Positions 36,137 through 48,613 of a DNA stretch of 64,000 nucleotides are shown here, in pieces (the stretch's first letter is position 1; every line of letters starts with the position of its first letter). The DNA is taken from the NCBI GenBank assembly GCA_022818135.1, contig JAFMSR010000013.1, forward strand, positions 23,582,207 to 23,646,206, in the 5' to 3' direction. The stretch is from Saxidomus purpurata (Eukaryota > Mollusca > Bivalvia > Venerida > Veneridae). Below the pieces are notes generated by a model. The model did no database searches, was not told the origin of the DNA, and saw nothing but the letters and a program-made list of their open reading frames with translations. The position numbers were made by a program, and so were the translations under genes.

Positions 36137-36453
36137 TTTGTTCAATAGTTGTAACATGATAAATGAATAGATTACTAAAGAACAGAATGTATCGAAAAGC
36201 TCCATTTTAGCACAGACAAATAAACATCATAGAAACCGCTATCCACCCGTTACTTGTAGAACAATTACTATATTGTACATGCTATTGAATATTTTACGGT
36301 ACCGTAACATGTTATAATTAAACTGATGACTGGAATGTATGATTTAAACTTTTAGGTTAAGAAATAATAGTAACTGTTGCGATTCTTCTTTTAATTATGC
36401 TTTCGAAGTAATTAAATTTGACACTAATAGTTTTAGGGTGTGTTTCTTTAAAA
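36137..36453 (+). mobile_element. 3' fragment of MITE family 2
   Basis: TTGTTCAATAG...ATGATAAATGAATAG onwards follows the MITE body, and it ends TTTTAGGGTGTGTTTCTTTAAA, the MITE's right terminus (compare 57185-57204). Together with 34450-34507 it makes one full copy. Confidence 0.7.
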
Positions 36454-36473
36454 GCTTTAGAATACGATTCCAC

Positions 36474-36555
36474 AGTTCGAACCAGAGTCTACCAATTGCC
36501 AATTTAATAAGACATTAGGCTGAGAGTTGCTTTGACTAACTGAGCTCTCTGCCTT
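36474..36555 (-). mobile_element. tRNA-derived SINE head (candidate)
   Basis: On the minus strand, GGCAGAGAGCTCAGTTAGTC (box A region) and CTCTGGTTCGAACT (box B) are about 60 bp apart. It keeps both internal promoter boxes but not a convincing cloverleaf. Confidence 0.6.
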
Positions 36556-37472
36556 TTCTTTATATGGTAACCAAACAATGTTTCCGTGTAGAATTATCGC
36601 AGTCAACGCGCAAGAAAATCATGTGCTCTCATCAGCCTGTCAAAATAGGACATGAAGAATTATACAGGTACTAAAATGTATGTTTTAAGTCAACTTTTGA
36701 TTGGATAATATTGCGAGAAGGTATAAAAATACCCAAAACGTATATTTTCTGTTTCTTATAGATAATAGAATTATAATAATACATTTATATTTTAAGGAGA
36801 AACATCATACTTAGTGATAAGCAAAAAAGTATTCTTGTTGTATCAATAAAAAGGAGACAAGTAGCTCTATTTGTAGCAACATACTTCATAAAGTCTATGA
36901 TTATTTTTTTTATATACTAATTTATTTATTCCCGATTACGAAACGAGTTCTTTCCACTTAGTTTATCGTTCTTGAGGCTCATTTAAGATGAAATCAAACT
37001 TAAAGAGAGATATAAGCAAAGTCGAAATATCTGTGTCTAGCCTCAGGACACGATTTACTTTGCAGAACTCATTTTAGGCAAGTCATTTGATAAAACAAAA
37101 CTGTGTTGTACGTAAAGCAAATTCACCTGACAATTTTTAGACCTTGCACAGGTTTGGAGGATCCCAGATAAAAGTCCTTAAAGTTTTACACTGAACCTTA
37201 GGGATCGCGCAACTAGGTTTTTCATAAATCCGTAAACCAAAACCGGATCTCGCGAAAATAAAATTCTTAATATACATTTAAGCAGTTAACACACACGTGA
37301 ATAAGTAAATAAACAAATTAATGCAATGCGAGACATATCCCATGTCTTGAACATTGAAATTTTGCATATGTCTGTACCATTCCATCCGCTTAAATATGTG
37401 TATATAATGAAAGAACTTCGCGATTTTTCGCGAGCTACACCAGTGATAAGATGTCATTAGTTTTCTAACAAA
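36556..37472. other. intergenic DNA, nothing recognised
   Basis: No coding or repeat feature was identified. CTCGCGAAAATAAAATTCTT near 37253 resembles words seen in other old repeats of the window. Confidence 0.4.
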
Positions 37473-37905
37473 TACAGAAGCCTATTAGGGCCATTTTTCA
37501 TTTCATTTCATTTTTTGACTTAGAACTTAGGGAGAAAACCATTAGATCTTACATGTAGTTCTTAGAAGCAAATATCAGCAGGCGCGCCATTTTTCGAGGA
37601 AAGCTGAAGACAACAATGAAGATCGCATATATGAAAATAGAACAGAGTTCCTTGCTCAATGTTTGTTGCATTTAGTACGTAAGTGATACCTTTTACGCTG
37701 TTTCTTATGGGCCCTGTCGATTCTGAGAATGAACAGATATCATAGTCATGTGTCGATTCATCGTGGAACTCGATGATCACTCATAACACCATCCGACGTG
37801 ACGATCGTCAACAGTATTTGCACAGTGACCATTCAGTGTAACTCTTCTTGGTATTTTTATGATTATTTCTCAATTATTTACGTGTTCATAATGTGTTATT
37901 CCAGC
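37473..37905 (+). repeat. left terminal inverted repeat of the 4.86-kb element
   Basis: It contains the tip TACAGAAGCCTATTAGGGCC and a TTAGAACTTA motif (37522-37531) that occurs, in varied form, several times in the right arm. The minus-strand frame 37562-37780 is not a gene. Confidence 0.8.
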
Positions 37906-38432
37906 TACCAAATATGGTGTCAGGTATTCAGGTCAAGAAGTGTTGGAATCCTGAAGTAACAGTTGATGCGTTTAGTAATTACGATTTTGCCTCGACTATC
38001 AGTCACAAACATGCCCGGTCATCGGCATAACGTTTTCAAGTCCGATTCCAAATAAAAATCATGTATCTGAAATTGTTCAGGCCCCGTCAAACAAGTGCTC
38101 TTAGACGTTTGATATTCAGGCCAACGCTATATACATTTATTTGTTTGATCGTTTGCTAAGTTAAATGAGTTTTATTCTGTTAAAGGAAACATATGAAAGA
38201 ACTATTGCCACAGTTGTCATTTTTAAGATGCAATTAACTTAATTTCTCCGTTTGTCAGGTAAAAAACATGAACTTCTAAGTACACATTGATGTTTTGACT
38301 GTAAAAAGTAAATAGTGGAGTGACGTCGATTTTAGCTAACGCTTTAAACGGGCAGACATCATTATCAAGAACTTATCAAGCTGTAAGTTTTCTGTATAGT
38401 CTCCCATATATAATTGCCTTTACATATTGTAG

Positions 38433-39425
38433 ATGGAATTAAACTCAGTATTCGGCAGTCGAAGCGAATTTTAAAAGCTGATAATCTTGCACGACGAGGA
38501 AATCGTTCTCGAGAGGAAATAGTACATGTAAGAGATCACATTCATGCACATTCATGCACAAATGCAAAGGTGCTTTGAATGTACATGTAGGTCACCGATC
38601 TATGTGGCAAATGTTAGTAAAAGATTCCCATCTTGTAGTATCTAGAGATTGTGTGTTCAAGTTTATGAGAGAAATCGACCTCGATCACTGACTAAAAAGG
38701 TCCAAACTTTGCGTGGCATGTTGATGACTCTGACTAACTGAAGCCTACGGCGTACGGATTTAATATTCATAGGGCAATCAAAGGATACAGCTGACGGTTT
38801 ATCTAGTAAATACAAATCGCTCGTTTTGATAGCGACATATAACCTAGACACATTAAAGGAGCTAGGTATTGCCCCAAGGCTCCTTCGTTCCGACAGGGGA
38901 ACTGAAAATGCAAGACTATCTTTGCTGCAACCTATTCAGATACAACCGTGTAGACAATGTTCCAGGTTTGAAGTGTTTTATGTAAGGGATGAGAGTGTCA
39001 AATCAGCATATAGAATATTGGTGGGTATTATTGAGACGGCAAGGATTTCATTTTTCAAGGGCATGTTTGATGCACATGTCCTTGATCTTTTGCAGATCTA
39101 ATGTTTAAGATATTACTTTACGAATTTAATCCAAGTGCAGCTTGATATGATAGCGCAGCAATGGAATACTTACGATATTCGAGCCTAGATGTATTCTGGT
39201 AATCCTGGTGGAAGATTTGTACCTGAAAACTATAGGAAACTGTGCAGGGATGTCAGGTACACTGTTCGTCAGGAGCCATATGGTGAGCAAAAATGGCTAT
39301 ATTCTGACGAAACAGAGAAACCTTCTCAGTTGTCACTGGACCCTATAAGGCCTTCGAATGCGGAAGAAGCTCTAGCCTTATACACAGAATTGTTAAAATT
39401 AGTGGATAAATATTCAAAAGTCTGA
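38433..39425 (+). pseudogene. degenerate integrase-core (DDE) transposase
   Basis: After a 3' splice-like site (TTACATATTGTAG, ends 38432), the fragments run in order: an HTH-like N-terminus (RQSKRILKADNLARRGNRSR), VSRDCVFKFMREIDLDH (about 38640), YGFNIHRAIKGYS (about 38750), APRLLRSDRGTENARLSLLQ (about 38870), a damaged ISFFKGMFDAHVLDL (39040), QLDMIAQQWNTYDIRA (about 39145), then an open tail (39189-39425: GGRFVPENYRKLCRDVRYTV...). The order and motifs match, from memory, an invertebrate rve-type transposase. The first catalytic Asp (IHGxIDGYS in relatives) appears as Lys, the second (SDRGTEN) is kept, and the third (Glu) is not evident. Stops and frameshifts add to this, so the copy is inactive. 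Confidence 0.75.
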
Positions 39426-41889
39426 AGATGATCTACGGTATTAACATTACAAATGTATGGACACAAACCATGATTGTTCTATAATTGAAGGGAGAGAATC
39501 GTTCTGCACAAACAAATTGGTAGTGCACATTGGAATTGTTAGCTTTTCTAAACATTTCGATTTTTTAGACGATGTTTCAGACCAACACCAAAATCACAAC
39601 CTTCTACACATTTCTATACATATTGGTCTATATTGGGTTGCATACACTGCTTTAATATGTTTGGACCCTGCATCATATCCTATTGTATTATTTGGGTGCA
39701 GTGTTCCTTGACCTTGATGCGAGTTTTGTGACCAGCATCTAGGAAAAGCATACAACAAAGACCAACATGCACAGAAAAATTTGTAGCAGATTGTTATTAT
39801 GAGGTTGTTCAGTCAAATGTTGTCTTAAAAATGGGAAAAATAGATACAATGGGCACTTATATTTTGTTTGTCTGTTTAAGTTGAACTGCGTATATTCCCC
39901 ATGTACGTGAGTTCCATCAGTGTTACTCGTCTTACATTATATAAATGATGCAAAATGCGAGAACACCAGTATGATCTTGTGTGTTTAACTTCTTTTTGCA
40001 TGAGGTTAAGTAAACTGATATTTAGTTTTTATAACTCATCCTGCTATATGTATTTTACACAAGTTGGTATATTACTCAATTTGAGTAATAGTTCCTTAAT
40101 TAATTTGCATAATAGTACCTTTTGGCATGTACAGTAACTACAGATTGCCAGTGTGTGTGTGTGTATAATATATACTGAACAAAATAAGAAATTTCTGCTG
40201 AGTTTGTTTGAACGTAACTGAATGAAAACAAATAGAGGGAAGCACTGTTTTATATATGTATAAAGAGTGTTCAATGATGCATCGTTTTGTGCAAAAATGA
40301 TGACCAAAGGTTAATGGAAGATGGGGGAAATTTTAACCAAGTGAGGTAAGAATTAAATACAAAAATGATACTTAATAACGGGTACGACCACCTCTTGAGT
40401 TGACAACTGCAGTGCATCAGTGTGATATAGACTTTAAAAGAACCATTCTCGCAAGCAGCATACATGATAGACTTAATCTATTCCATGGTTTATTGTAATC
40501 CTTTACAGACATTTAAGAATTCATGGCAGACAGACACTGTTAAAACAGACAATATAATTCCCTTCAGCACATGCCTTTTACTCTCTTTTTTACTTTTTAT
40601 TAGGCCAAAACGGTGTAAATCATCAGGCAATACAATGCTATTACATATTTTATTCGCACAATGGCTATATACCACATCAAACTTAAAATTAAAGGAACAA
40701 TTGTCCCCAGTCGCTCATCAGAGAAGATGCTATAAAAACACTGGCAACTTATAAGAACTTATAGTTTACAATTTAAACATTAGAACTTAGAACTTACAAA
40801 TCAGAACTTACAACATGAACATTAGAAATTACAAATTACAACTTAGATCATAAAACTTGAAGCCCACATCTAAGAAATTCTTTTTAAACCTTGGGTATTT
40901 TAAAAACAAACATTTTAAACATCAAAGTTGTGTGAAAAGATCTTGCTCTGAACATATGAAAAGAAATAAAGTTTTACAGACTATAGATTTATGCAAAACA
41001 AATGTTCATGATGATTATTTGTACCAAATTTGGTCAGAACGTATTTATAACAAAAGAGATGTCACATGACAAACACGCTCGACTATTCGAAAACATTGTC
41101 ACTATTAAACAGAGTTTGATGTAGATACATGCTTATGTTTTGTTATTATAGGAAGTCTGTTTTAATGAAAAATCTTAAAAGTATGGCCCAAAAGCAAAGA
41201 TATGTTTGCATGCAAAATTTTGATCTAAGTGTTCCTGTCAAACAAGGGTGATACATTTTTTCAACAGGCTATAATTAAAAGCCTTCCATGTCTTCATTTC
41301 TTAAACTACATTACTGAGATAGCAGAAAAGCTATTAAAACATGTTTAAGTATAATATTAACTTGATTAACATCAACAGTGAGATATAACATACTGTACAA
41401 TCAAGATGAAATTGTGACAAAAACAAAGCTAATACAATATTCACCAAATTAGCTTTGAGTTCCACATTTAAATTTAAAAAAAACTAAAAACATCTAACAT
41501 GCTCACTTATCAGAACAGTTGACTCTAGATTATAATTTTGAAAAACTTGATATCCGTTCCTATCATCTTAGTATTTCCTCTTTACCAAAGACACATTAAA
41601 GGGAGAATTTGCTGGACTGTGTTATAAGAAAACTTTTATTATTGTTCTAGATTTTAGGTATCGCAGACGGTTCATTATTCAACCATTGAGACAACATGTG
41701 GAGCAATTCTATTGGCACAATTCCTTGGCTCTAAATATGATTCAAACCATTGGGTTTGTCCTCTTTAGACATGCATGCAAGAGTTCTTGCATAAGTTTCC
41801 TTTAACAGTATAAAACTCATTTAACTTAGCAAAAGATCAAGCAAATAAATGTATAGCGTTGACCTGCATACCACAAAACCCTCGTTTAA
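39426..41889. other. interior of the 4.86-kb element, non-coding remainder
   Basis: No further protein fragment is recognised. It contains a (GT)n run at 40150-40165 and a patch of AGAACTTACAA-type micro-repeats (40758-40860) that echo the AGAACTTA motif of the terminal repeats. Confidence 0.45.
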
Positions 41890-42335
41890 TATAACAAATT
41901 AAAAATATGTAAATAAATGAGATAAAAATCATAAAGATACCAAGATCAACATACTGAATGGCCACGATGCATATACTTTCGTCGATCGTTACGTCGTATG
42001 GTATTGTGACTGATCGCAGAGTACCACGATGAATCGGCAGATGACTATGATTTTGGTTAATTTCCATACTTGACAGGGCTCACGTAAGTAAAACATTAGA
42101 AACAGTTTAAACGGACTTACCTACGTAAATGCCTCACACATTGAACAAGAAACTTCGCTATATGTTCATATATTCTCTGTCATCTTCCGCGTTCCTTGAA
42201 AAATGACGCGCCTGTTGATATTTACTTCTAAGAACTAAGTTCAAAGTTCTTAGTTCTAAGATGTAAGAACTAACAAGTGTGTATATTTTGTATCCCCTTA
42301 GTTCTAAGTCAAAATGGCCCTAATAGGCTTCCGTA
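41890..42335 (-). repeat. right terminal inverted repeat of the 4.86-kb element
   Basis: It is the inverse of 37473-37905, with a local expansion of AAGAACTAAGTTCAAAGTTC-type units (about 42229-42275) compared with the single unit in the left arm. Confidence 0.8.
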
Positions 42336-42616
42336 AACGTTTTTGTTGATATACAAAGTTAAACTCTATACATAATATACACCATTGTACTGATTTTAAA
42401 AGCATCGCTTGAAAACTAATAGCAAAAGGCTGACTATTTTGTCACTTTATAATTTAGCGACATGAAGATCATGTATATCAATAAGATTTCGGCGAAGATG
42501 TGAAGATGTTTACAAATGTTGTATGTACTGTTTGTATATAATTATTTTGTTTAATCGTGTTTTTATTTTCATAACAAATGTACATGACCCTTCAATCTCG
42601 GAGGAATAAAAGACAG

Positions 42617-42653
42617 ATTATTATTATTATTATTAGTAGTAGTAGTAGTAGTA
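42617..42653. repeat. trinucleotide microsatellite
   Basis: A run of (ATT)n changes into (AGT)n without interruption. Confidence 0.9.
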
Positions 42654-42778
42654 TCATTATTAGTATTACACACGCTATAATGCGATGGGGTGCAGTTTGT
42701 AAACTCGGAAGGAAATATACATATGCTATGATCTGTTTTTGCGTGTTTGTGTCCAATATTGCAGTACCAGTGCATTGG

Positions 42779-42803
42779 GAGAGAGAGAGAGAGAGAGAGA
42801 GAG
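42779..42803. repeat. (GA)n microsatellite
   Basis: About twelve GA units in a row. Confidence 0.9.
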
Positions 42804-44519
42804 GGTTTATGATTATGCTGAAAATATACACAAAACTGTTTTAGATTAAATAAAACATGCAGAAAAAGGTGTTGCATATTTCTTTAGGGAATATGAACTT
42901 GGTTTGATAATTAAATTATTTCGTAAACAAAATAGTACATGACATAAATATAATGCATCTGTCTTGGCTGTCAAGGATCTAAACCTATCAATAATATCGC
43001 TACTAGCAGCATTACTTTTTACAAAATGGACAAATATTAAATGAGGATTTTACAGTTTCCACTGATCGAACGAAATATTTTTGAAAATGGAAAATATAAC
43101 ATAAACCATACTTTACTGTGTATGCAGTCATGCTTTACACCTTTAAACATTGAACAGCTTTGGTTGACATATCAAAGCTTGCTGTTTCATATTTCATAAC
43201 TCAAACAGATAATATTTTATGAGTTACCGCTTGGCTATATTTCAATGTTTCGAGGGTACACACAGCTGTACAGTCTTTATCATACTCCATGTCTTTTTCA
43301 TTGTCTGAGTTCTCATTCCAAACACGTGAACATGTCTTACTGTAGCTCAACTACATTTACACCGCACCATGGGCGGCAAAACAGTATTGTTGTTCTCTAC
43401 TGCATGGCGATACTTTGTTGTATTTAGTGTCTATGTGTAGTCGTTCAGCTCCTCCGATTAGCTGTAAGCAGGAATTCCAGCCCAGTCCTATTTGCTCAAC
43501 CAGTCTCTTTAAGGAAAGTGTCCATAAGGAGAGGCAAAGGTAAAAAAATGATTAACAAATTCTAAATTTACACCAATCATGATCCTAAAACATATAAATG
43601 ATCCACACTGAAGTCCTACCTCATACTTGTGAACAATATTCATTTGAAAAAGCTGCATACGTGTACAGTTTATGTGTATATGTGAACATTTGTAAATTAT
43701 TTTACAAAATATCATGTGCATTGGAGGCTTTTGTTGTATGACAGGCAACCAGTCAAACAATACTTCCACCTTCATCGTAGATTTCTCAATTTTAACGTTC
43801 AACTGGCGATTCAATCCAGACTTTTAATATTAAGTTCTAAAGACTGTGCCATACACAAACGTGCATTATTTAATTTCTTAACAATGAGTAGGTTTCTAGT
43901 TATCCCGCTCATCTGAATAAATCACTGAAGATTTAATTCCTTCCTCGACTCGACCTCCACCGAGGAAGGGTCCGTTACAAGCTGTCCATTGGTCAACTGA
44001 TTGCTATTGATTTAATTCCTCACTGTCCAGTCAGATCTGCCTAACGATCCCTTTCTTAGTCACGGTTGAGTCGGGGGACGTTTCTCAATACAGCCACACG
44101 ATTTAAAACATACATGTATTTTGCATATAGCTTTTGTTTTATTTTTTGGGTAAAGACGTTTTGCTGAGGTGAACTGGCAGATATCACTTTACTCTACTAT
44201 AAAGTACTATTATATCAGTATTTTTGTATATTACTTTGATGTTTAGCGTTCTTCCTATCTAATCAGCATCATCATGTACCTATATCCTTGAAAATCTAAG
44301 AAAATAGCAGAAATATTCATCGTCGAAACTTTTACATGAAAATATTCAACATCATTAAACGGAGTAAATGTATAACAACAACTACACAAGAATAAGAAAT
44401 CATAATACATTATGAATGACAATTTGTAAACAAATATTTTAACGATAATATACACATACAATGTACGTTATCAGTTGTATTAAGATTTGTAAACAAGCCA
44501 TAAATAGGCTTATATGAAC

Positions 44520-45125
44520 ACAGCTCCTATGATATTTGGCAAGATGGGATGTTTTGTGTGTGTTGCAAAATTGTCTTTGAAATCTATAATTGCGACACGA
44601 ATGTAGAAAGTGATTAACTGTCTCGATTTCGCCACAAGAGCATTGTGGTGATTCAATAACTGACTTTCTAAATAGGTCATGACTTAAAGAGCTACATCCT
44701 TAACGGAGTCTTATCACCATGATAAAAGTATAATGGAAGTTTAATACAGTTAGCATTGATTTTGTTTTTAAAGTCTGAGAAAGATACAGTACTGGTGATT
44801 TCATTAAGTCAGGTAGCGCTTTCCAGTCACGAATAACAGAGGGAAGTAAAGAGTTTCTGTATAGTTGTGTACGGGCATTCACATAAAAACATAAAATACC
44901 GGTATTGGCGTGTCATTAGCCTTTTTCGAATCACTTGGAACATGAAAATTTTAAACTAGTCTGTTTAAGTACATGTATATTGATAAGGTACACTTAGTTC
45001 AATGAAGGCTTCTTTTAACAAGCGAGAATTGATTGGATCAGGACCAGAGGCTTTGGAAGGATCAATGATCGCAATGGCATGTTTTACATCAGGAATGTTT
45101 ATATATTTGAAATGAGGTTTTTGTT
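44520..45125 (-). mobile_element. internally deleted LINE fragment
   Basis: On the minus strand, the start of a reverse transcriptase (IPDVKHAIAIIDPSKASGPD then PINSRLLKEAFIEL, about 45100-44995) is followed within about 100 bp by the C-terminal end of such a protein (NARTQLYRNSLLPSVIRDW, 44882-44826; then SPQCSCGEIETVNHFLHSCR, about 44660-44600, a CCHC-like tail). The RT core with YADD is missing. The tail type differs from that of the LINE at 5.9-9.5 kb, so it is another family. The remains are inactive. Confidence 0.8.
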
Positions 45126-45311
45126 GCATAATGTCAAAGGTATAATGATATGAACTTGATCAAAAAGTGCTGTCGTATAGATATTTCATCATTAAGTTAC
45201 AACAATGTAACAAGATCTACCTTTGAAAAAGGATGGTCAGCGCTAATTTGAGTATATGAAAAGATATAGGTACATATGTAGCTTAATTCATGGTTAACAT
45301 TCAAGTTTTTT

Positions 45312-45418
45312 CTTTATGCAATAAGAGGGTGCCGAATGTCACATAGGAATAATATGCAGTCTGAGAGGGACTCGAACTAGGGCGAATGCTTTGCCGACGG
45401 AGCGATCAACAGTTATTT
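45312..45418 (-). mobile_element. tRNA-derived SINE (candidate)
   Basis: On the minus strand, TGATCGCTCCGTCGGCAAAG (box A region) and CCTAGTTCGAGTCCC (box B) are followed by a tail CTCAGACTGCATATTATTCC ... GACATTCGGCACCCTC. Both promoter boxes are clear. The first tRNA positions are decayed. Confidence 0.6.
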
Positions 45419-46238
45419 TCAGAGCAAGGCTTCAATGACATCGTTACACGCAATTCATAATTAAATGTTACTTTTATATAATTAAGGACAGGCAAATACG
45501 AACCATTGTATCTTAAGACCTGAATATAGAAATCCTTAACTAATAGACTTTGAAAAATGCATATGAGAAAAAAATATGTATTCAAGATTTTTATTAGGCG
45601 TGACTTATAGGATAATGTCTACTCGGATAAATTATATAAAGGAGAGACGAAGTTAATTTCAATACAGTCAATTATCAACATAAAGATGAAGATGTTCCCA
45701 ATGCTATTTCATTCGAAGTCTGAAGATCAGAAACTATTTATTTTGCTAGGATACGATCCAATTTAGAAGATTTCACTACAAGGCACCTAAACGAGGTTAA
45801 AATGTTGTAATAACAAGGTTATTGTTACAATAACTTGTGCCAATTATTTACGAAATTTTGCTACAGATCTTCCAATCTTCCAAATAAAGGCGATGTTAAC
45901 ATAACAACATTTCTCATGCCCTGGATACTACGAATAATTATGATCTTTACAAACTCCGTAAGATACAGAACCACGATCACTTTGCATTTTATTTACATAA
46001 TTTCTCTTAATTTTAGTCCGGGGCCGAGTGCGATTTTAATGCTTTAATCCGTTACCAACTACGATTCTACACTTATAAATAGAACTCGCTTTTTTGGACC
46101 TTGTCGTGACCATAACATTATTGAATATGGGGGAATCGATATAAAATCATTAACCGTGACAATAATAACCTTCGGTATGTTGATATAAGCCACACAGTGG
46201 TCTTTATAATTAAAGTTTTAACGAAACCAGCAGAAATG
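45419..46238. other. intergenic DNA, nothing recognised
   Basis: No supported coding or repeat feature. Confidence 0.4.
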
Positions 46239-46239
46239 A

Positions 46240-46305
46240 TTACTGGCGTAGTAGTATGAAAGGTGAAGTCAAAATCGGTGGGTTTCGAGTTCGAATCTGA
46301 GTATT
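46240..46305 (+). mobile_element. tRNA-like element (candidate SINE head)
   Basis: TGGCGTAGTAGTATGA (box A-like) and GAGTTCGAATC (box B) are about 45 bp apart, followed by a T10 run that could end Pol III transcription. Confidence 0.5.
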
Positions 46306-46639
46306 TTTTTTTTGTATTTTATGAAAATAAATCGTAAAAATCTTTTAATTTTTTCACATGATTCTAAGTGAGGTGAATTTATTATAAAAAAGCCTTTACA
46401 CATTTGTCTTAGGTCATGAACACATGCAATACATTTTTAATACATATATTTAAAGCTATGGCAGATCAGAACAGCTTACTGACGTTGATCGTTAAAATCG
46501 TCGAAAATGTATTAAAGGTTTGTGGAATTGCTAGTTTGCCTTTGATTAATTGTCGTACAAATCAATGATGGTATGGCATGACAAATCTAGATCTATTAGA
46601 TATACTAAGTTTAAAAAGAAAAAAAAAATATTGACTCGA

Positions 46640-46722
46640 AAGAAAGACTCGAACTCGTACCCCCTTTGGTGATTATAAAATGCAAGTCTTTCAACGACAA
46701 GCCCCAAACCACTTACCTACTG
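46640..46722 (-). mobile_element. tRNA-like element (candidate SINE head)
   Basis: On the minus strand, AGTGGTTTGGGGCTTG (box A-like) and TACGAGTTCGAGTC (box B) are present. It lies head-to-head opposite the tRNA-like element at 46240, about 340 bp away. Confidence 0.5.
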
Positions 46723-47040
46723 CTCTTTTACTACTGATACAGTTACATTTAGCTCTCATTAACATTAAATAGTACTGATAAACATACCTGTTTTACCTGA
46801 TATTACAATATAGAATGTTCCGATAACAGTTACATTATCGTGCAATATTTATAACTTAATATACGTGTGTTTGTTCTGTATTTTAGGATGACTATTTTGT
46901 GTGTGGATAGTAGTGTGTGATTATCCTGCAGGGTTGTATCTGTTTACCACATGAAAGAGTCATGTTGTCTGTCTAAAAGTATGGCTGTTGAATGTCTAAT
47001 GGTGTTAATATATAACGTTATTTATTACATCTTCTGAGTT
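46723..47040. other. intergenic DNA, nothing recognised
   Basis: Short spacer with no feature. Confidence 0.35.
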
Positions 47041-47305
47041 TTCAGATGACGTATCCCGCGATTTTCGATGTTTTATAGAAACAAACTCAATAAAAGTAGA
47101 GTTTAAAGCATAAAATAAACAGAACAATTGTTGGTTTCGGTTTAAAATCACGTTAATTTCACTCGTGAACACCAAAAATTGATATCTTCACAAGTGGCGC
47201 ACATTCGTGGCTACGCCACTCGTGAAAATATCACTTTTAGTGCCAAATCGGTGAAATCATAACGTGATCTTACACCGAAACCAACAATTATCCTCTATGT
47301 CATAT
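47041..47305 (-). mobile_element. fold-back MITE family 1, copy B
   Basis: The palindrome 47125-47290 (TTGTTGGTTTCGGTTTAAAA ... TCTTACACCGAAACCAACAA) has centre GTGGCGCACATTCGTGGCTACGCCAC. Its left flank (ATAGAAACAAACTCAATAAAAG ... AAATAAACAGAA) is the inverse of the right flank of copy A. The flank TATCCTCTATGTC at 47289-47301 also mirrors copy A's GATATAGAGGATA, so the mobile unit is larger than the palindrome. Confidence 0.8.
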
Positions 47306-48600
47306 GTTTACAAAGCTATGTCTTAAAATCCCCCCAAAACACTAACCAAATAGTATCTATATCTGCAAATGAGAGATATGATATACTAGACTTGACATTC
47401 GTATACGTGTAAAATGCAAACTTAAATAAAATTGGCACCAGACGAGTTATATCAACCAGTTCAATAAATTTTATTTTCTACTAAAACAAAAAGATTCAGA
47501 AAACATGCATCTTAAATTGATTTTGCAAAGCATTACAATATTAACAATGCCTTGACGTCTACAATCCTACAAATATGATGATGTTACACTTAAGGCACTT
47601 CCGATAAAAGCAGACAAAAACTTTCTTAGTGCACAAACATTCATGAGAATGGATTATTCTTGCTTTAGGGAAATCATAAATTTTGATTCTGGATTCTTAC
47701 GTACGAGACTAATAACATCTTTTGAAATCTTCCGAAACGAAATAGTTCAGAATAAAACATTTAAGAATATACGTATATATCTCAAAGCACTTCATGCTAT
47801 TTGAATAATTCATACTAACTTAATAATCATCTGTCAGAAAGAATTATTTCGAATCCATAATGTGAATTTATTTTTCTGTCAAGTGTTTGCAAGAATTACA
47901 TTTATTTAATTTATGATACAAATAGTATACGCTTCAAGCGCTGAGCCTTGGTCCCAATAAGGGTGAGCAACTCACACATTTGTAAAGAAAAAATAGTTTA
48001 TACAATCTTGTTTGGAACTATAAAAACATTTAAAAATTCAAAAGTATGTTTTTGATTAACCGCAAACCTAACACTGCCTAGTCTGAGCCTGAGGATTGAT
48101 GAAAGACGAGGTTCCAGTGATTTTCTTTAAGTATTTAAACAAGAAAATGTGGAAGTTTTTATGCAATTTAATTCTAAAAAGTTTTATTATGTTTTAAATA
48201 CAATTTAAAGTATATATTGCATTTTAAGTAAATGCTATTCTTTGTGTACAATGACGTTACACGGGCATAATTGTGAACCATTTGGTCGTCAAATATTAGA
48301 TTTATCTTAAATATAGTAGATTGCTTGCACACGTGCATATGCTTCATGGTAACGAAATGACAAACGCATTAAACACTGAATGAAATAAACGCTTCATGTA
48401 TTATAGCCGAGCAATTTTCATATTATCTTTAATTTTCAGTTTATTAGGGTAAATACCAAAGGTGCAAGACGCGAGGATGAGACCCCTTTCCCAATTTTCT
48501 ACAATACCCCGCCCCCTCCCTCTCCCAATTAAGTAAGACATGTAATCATTATACCTTGCACTGTCTCACTTATGTCTAATCAAAAACATATGTATATGCT
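47306..48600. other. intergenic DNA, nothing recognised
   Basis: No coding, RNA or repeat feature could be supported. Confidence 0.4.
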
Positions 48601-48613
48601 AGCCATAAATTAA

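Larger units (their letters stand above)
37473..42335 (+). mobile_element. 4.86-kb DNA transposon with long inverted repeats and integrase-like transposase
   Basis: The left tip TACAGAAGCCTATTAGGGCC matches the inverse of the right tip (GGCCCTAATAGGCTTCCGTA). The arms of about 433 and 446 bp align throughout, for example CGATTCATCGTGG (37753) against CCACGATGAATCG (42026), and TGACCATTCAG (37826) against CTGAATGGCCA (41952). The interior holds a decayed DDE transposase gene on the plus strand (38433-39425). No certain target-site duplication was seen. The closest type I can suggest is an integrase-related cut-and-paste superfamily such as Ginger-like elements, but that is an inference. Confidence 0.75.
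42336..44515. other. intergenic DNA with simple repeats
   Basis: The stretch has no recognisable gene. It contains a trinucleotide microsatellite (42617-42653, TTA/GTA runs) and a (GA)n microsatellite (42779-42803). Reading frames through the microsatellites are artefacts. Confidence 0.5.
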
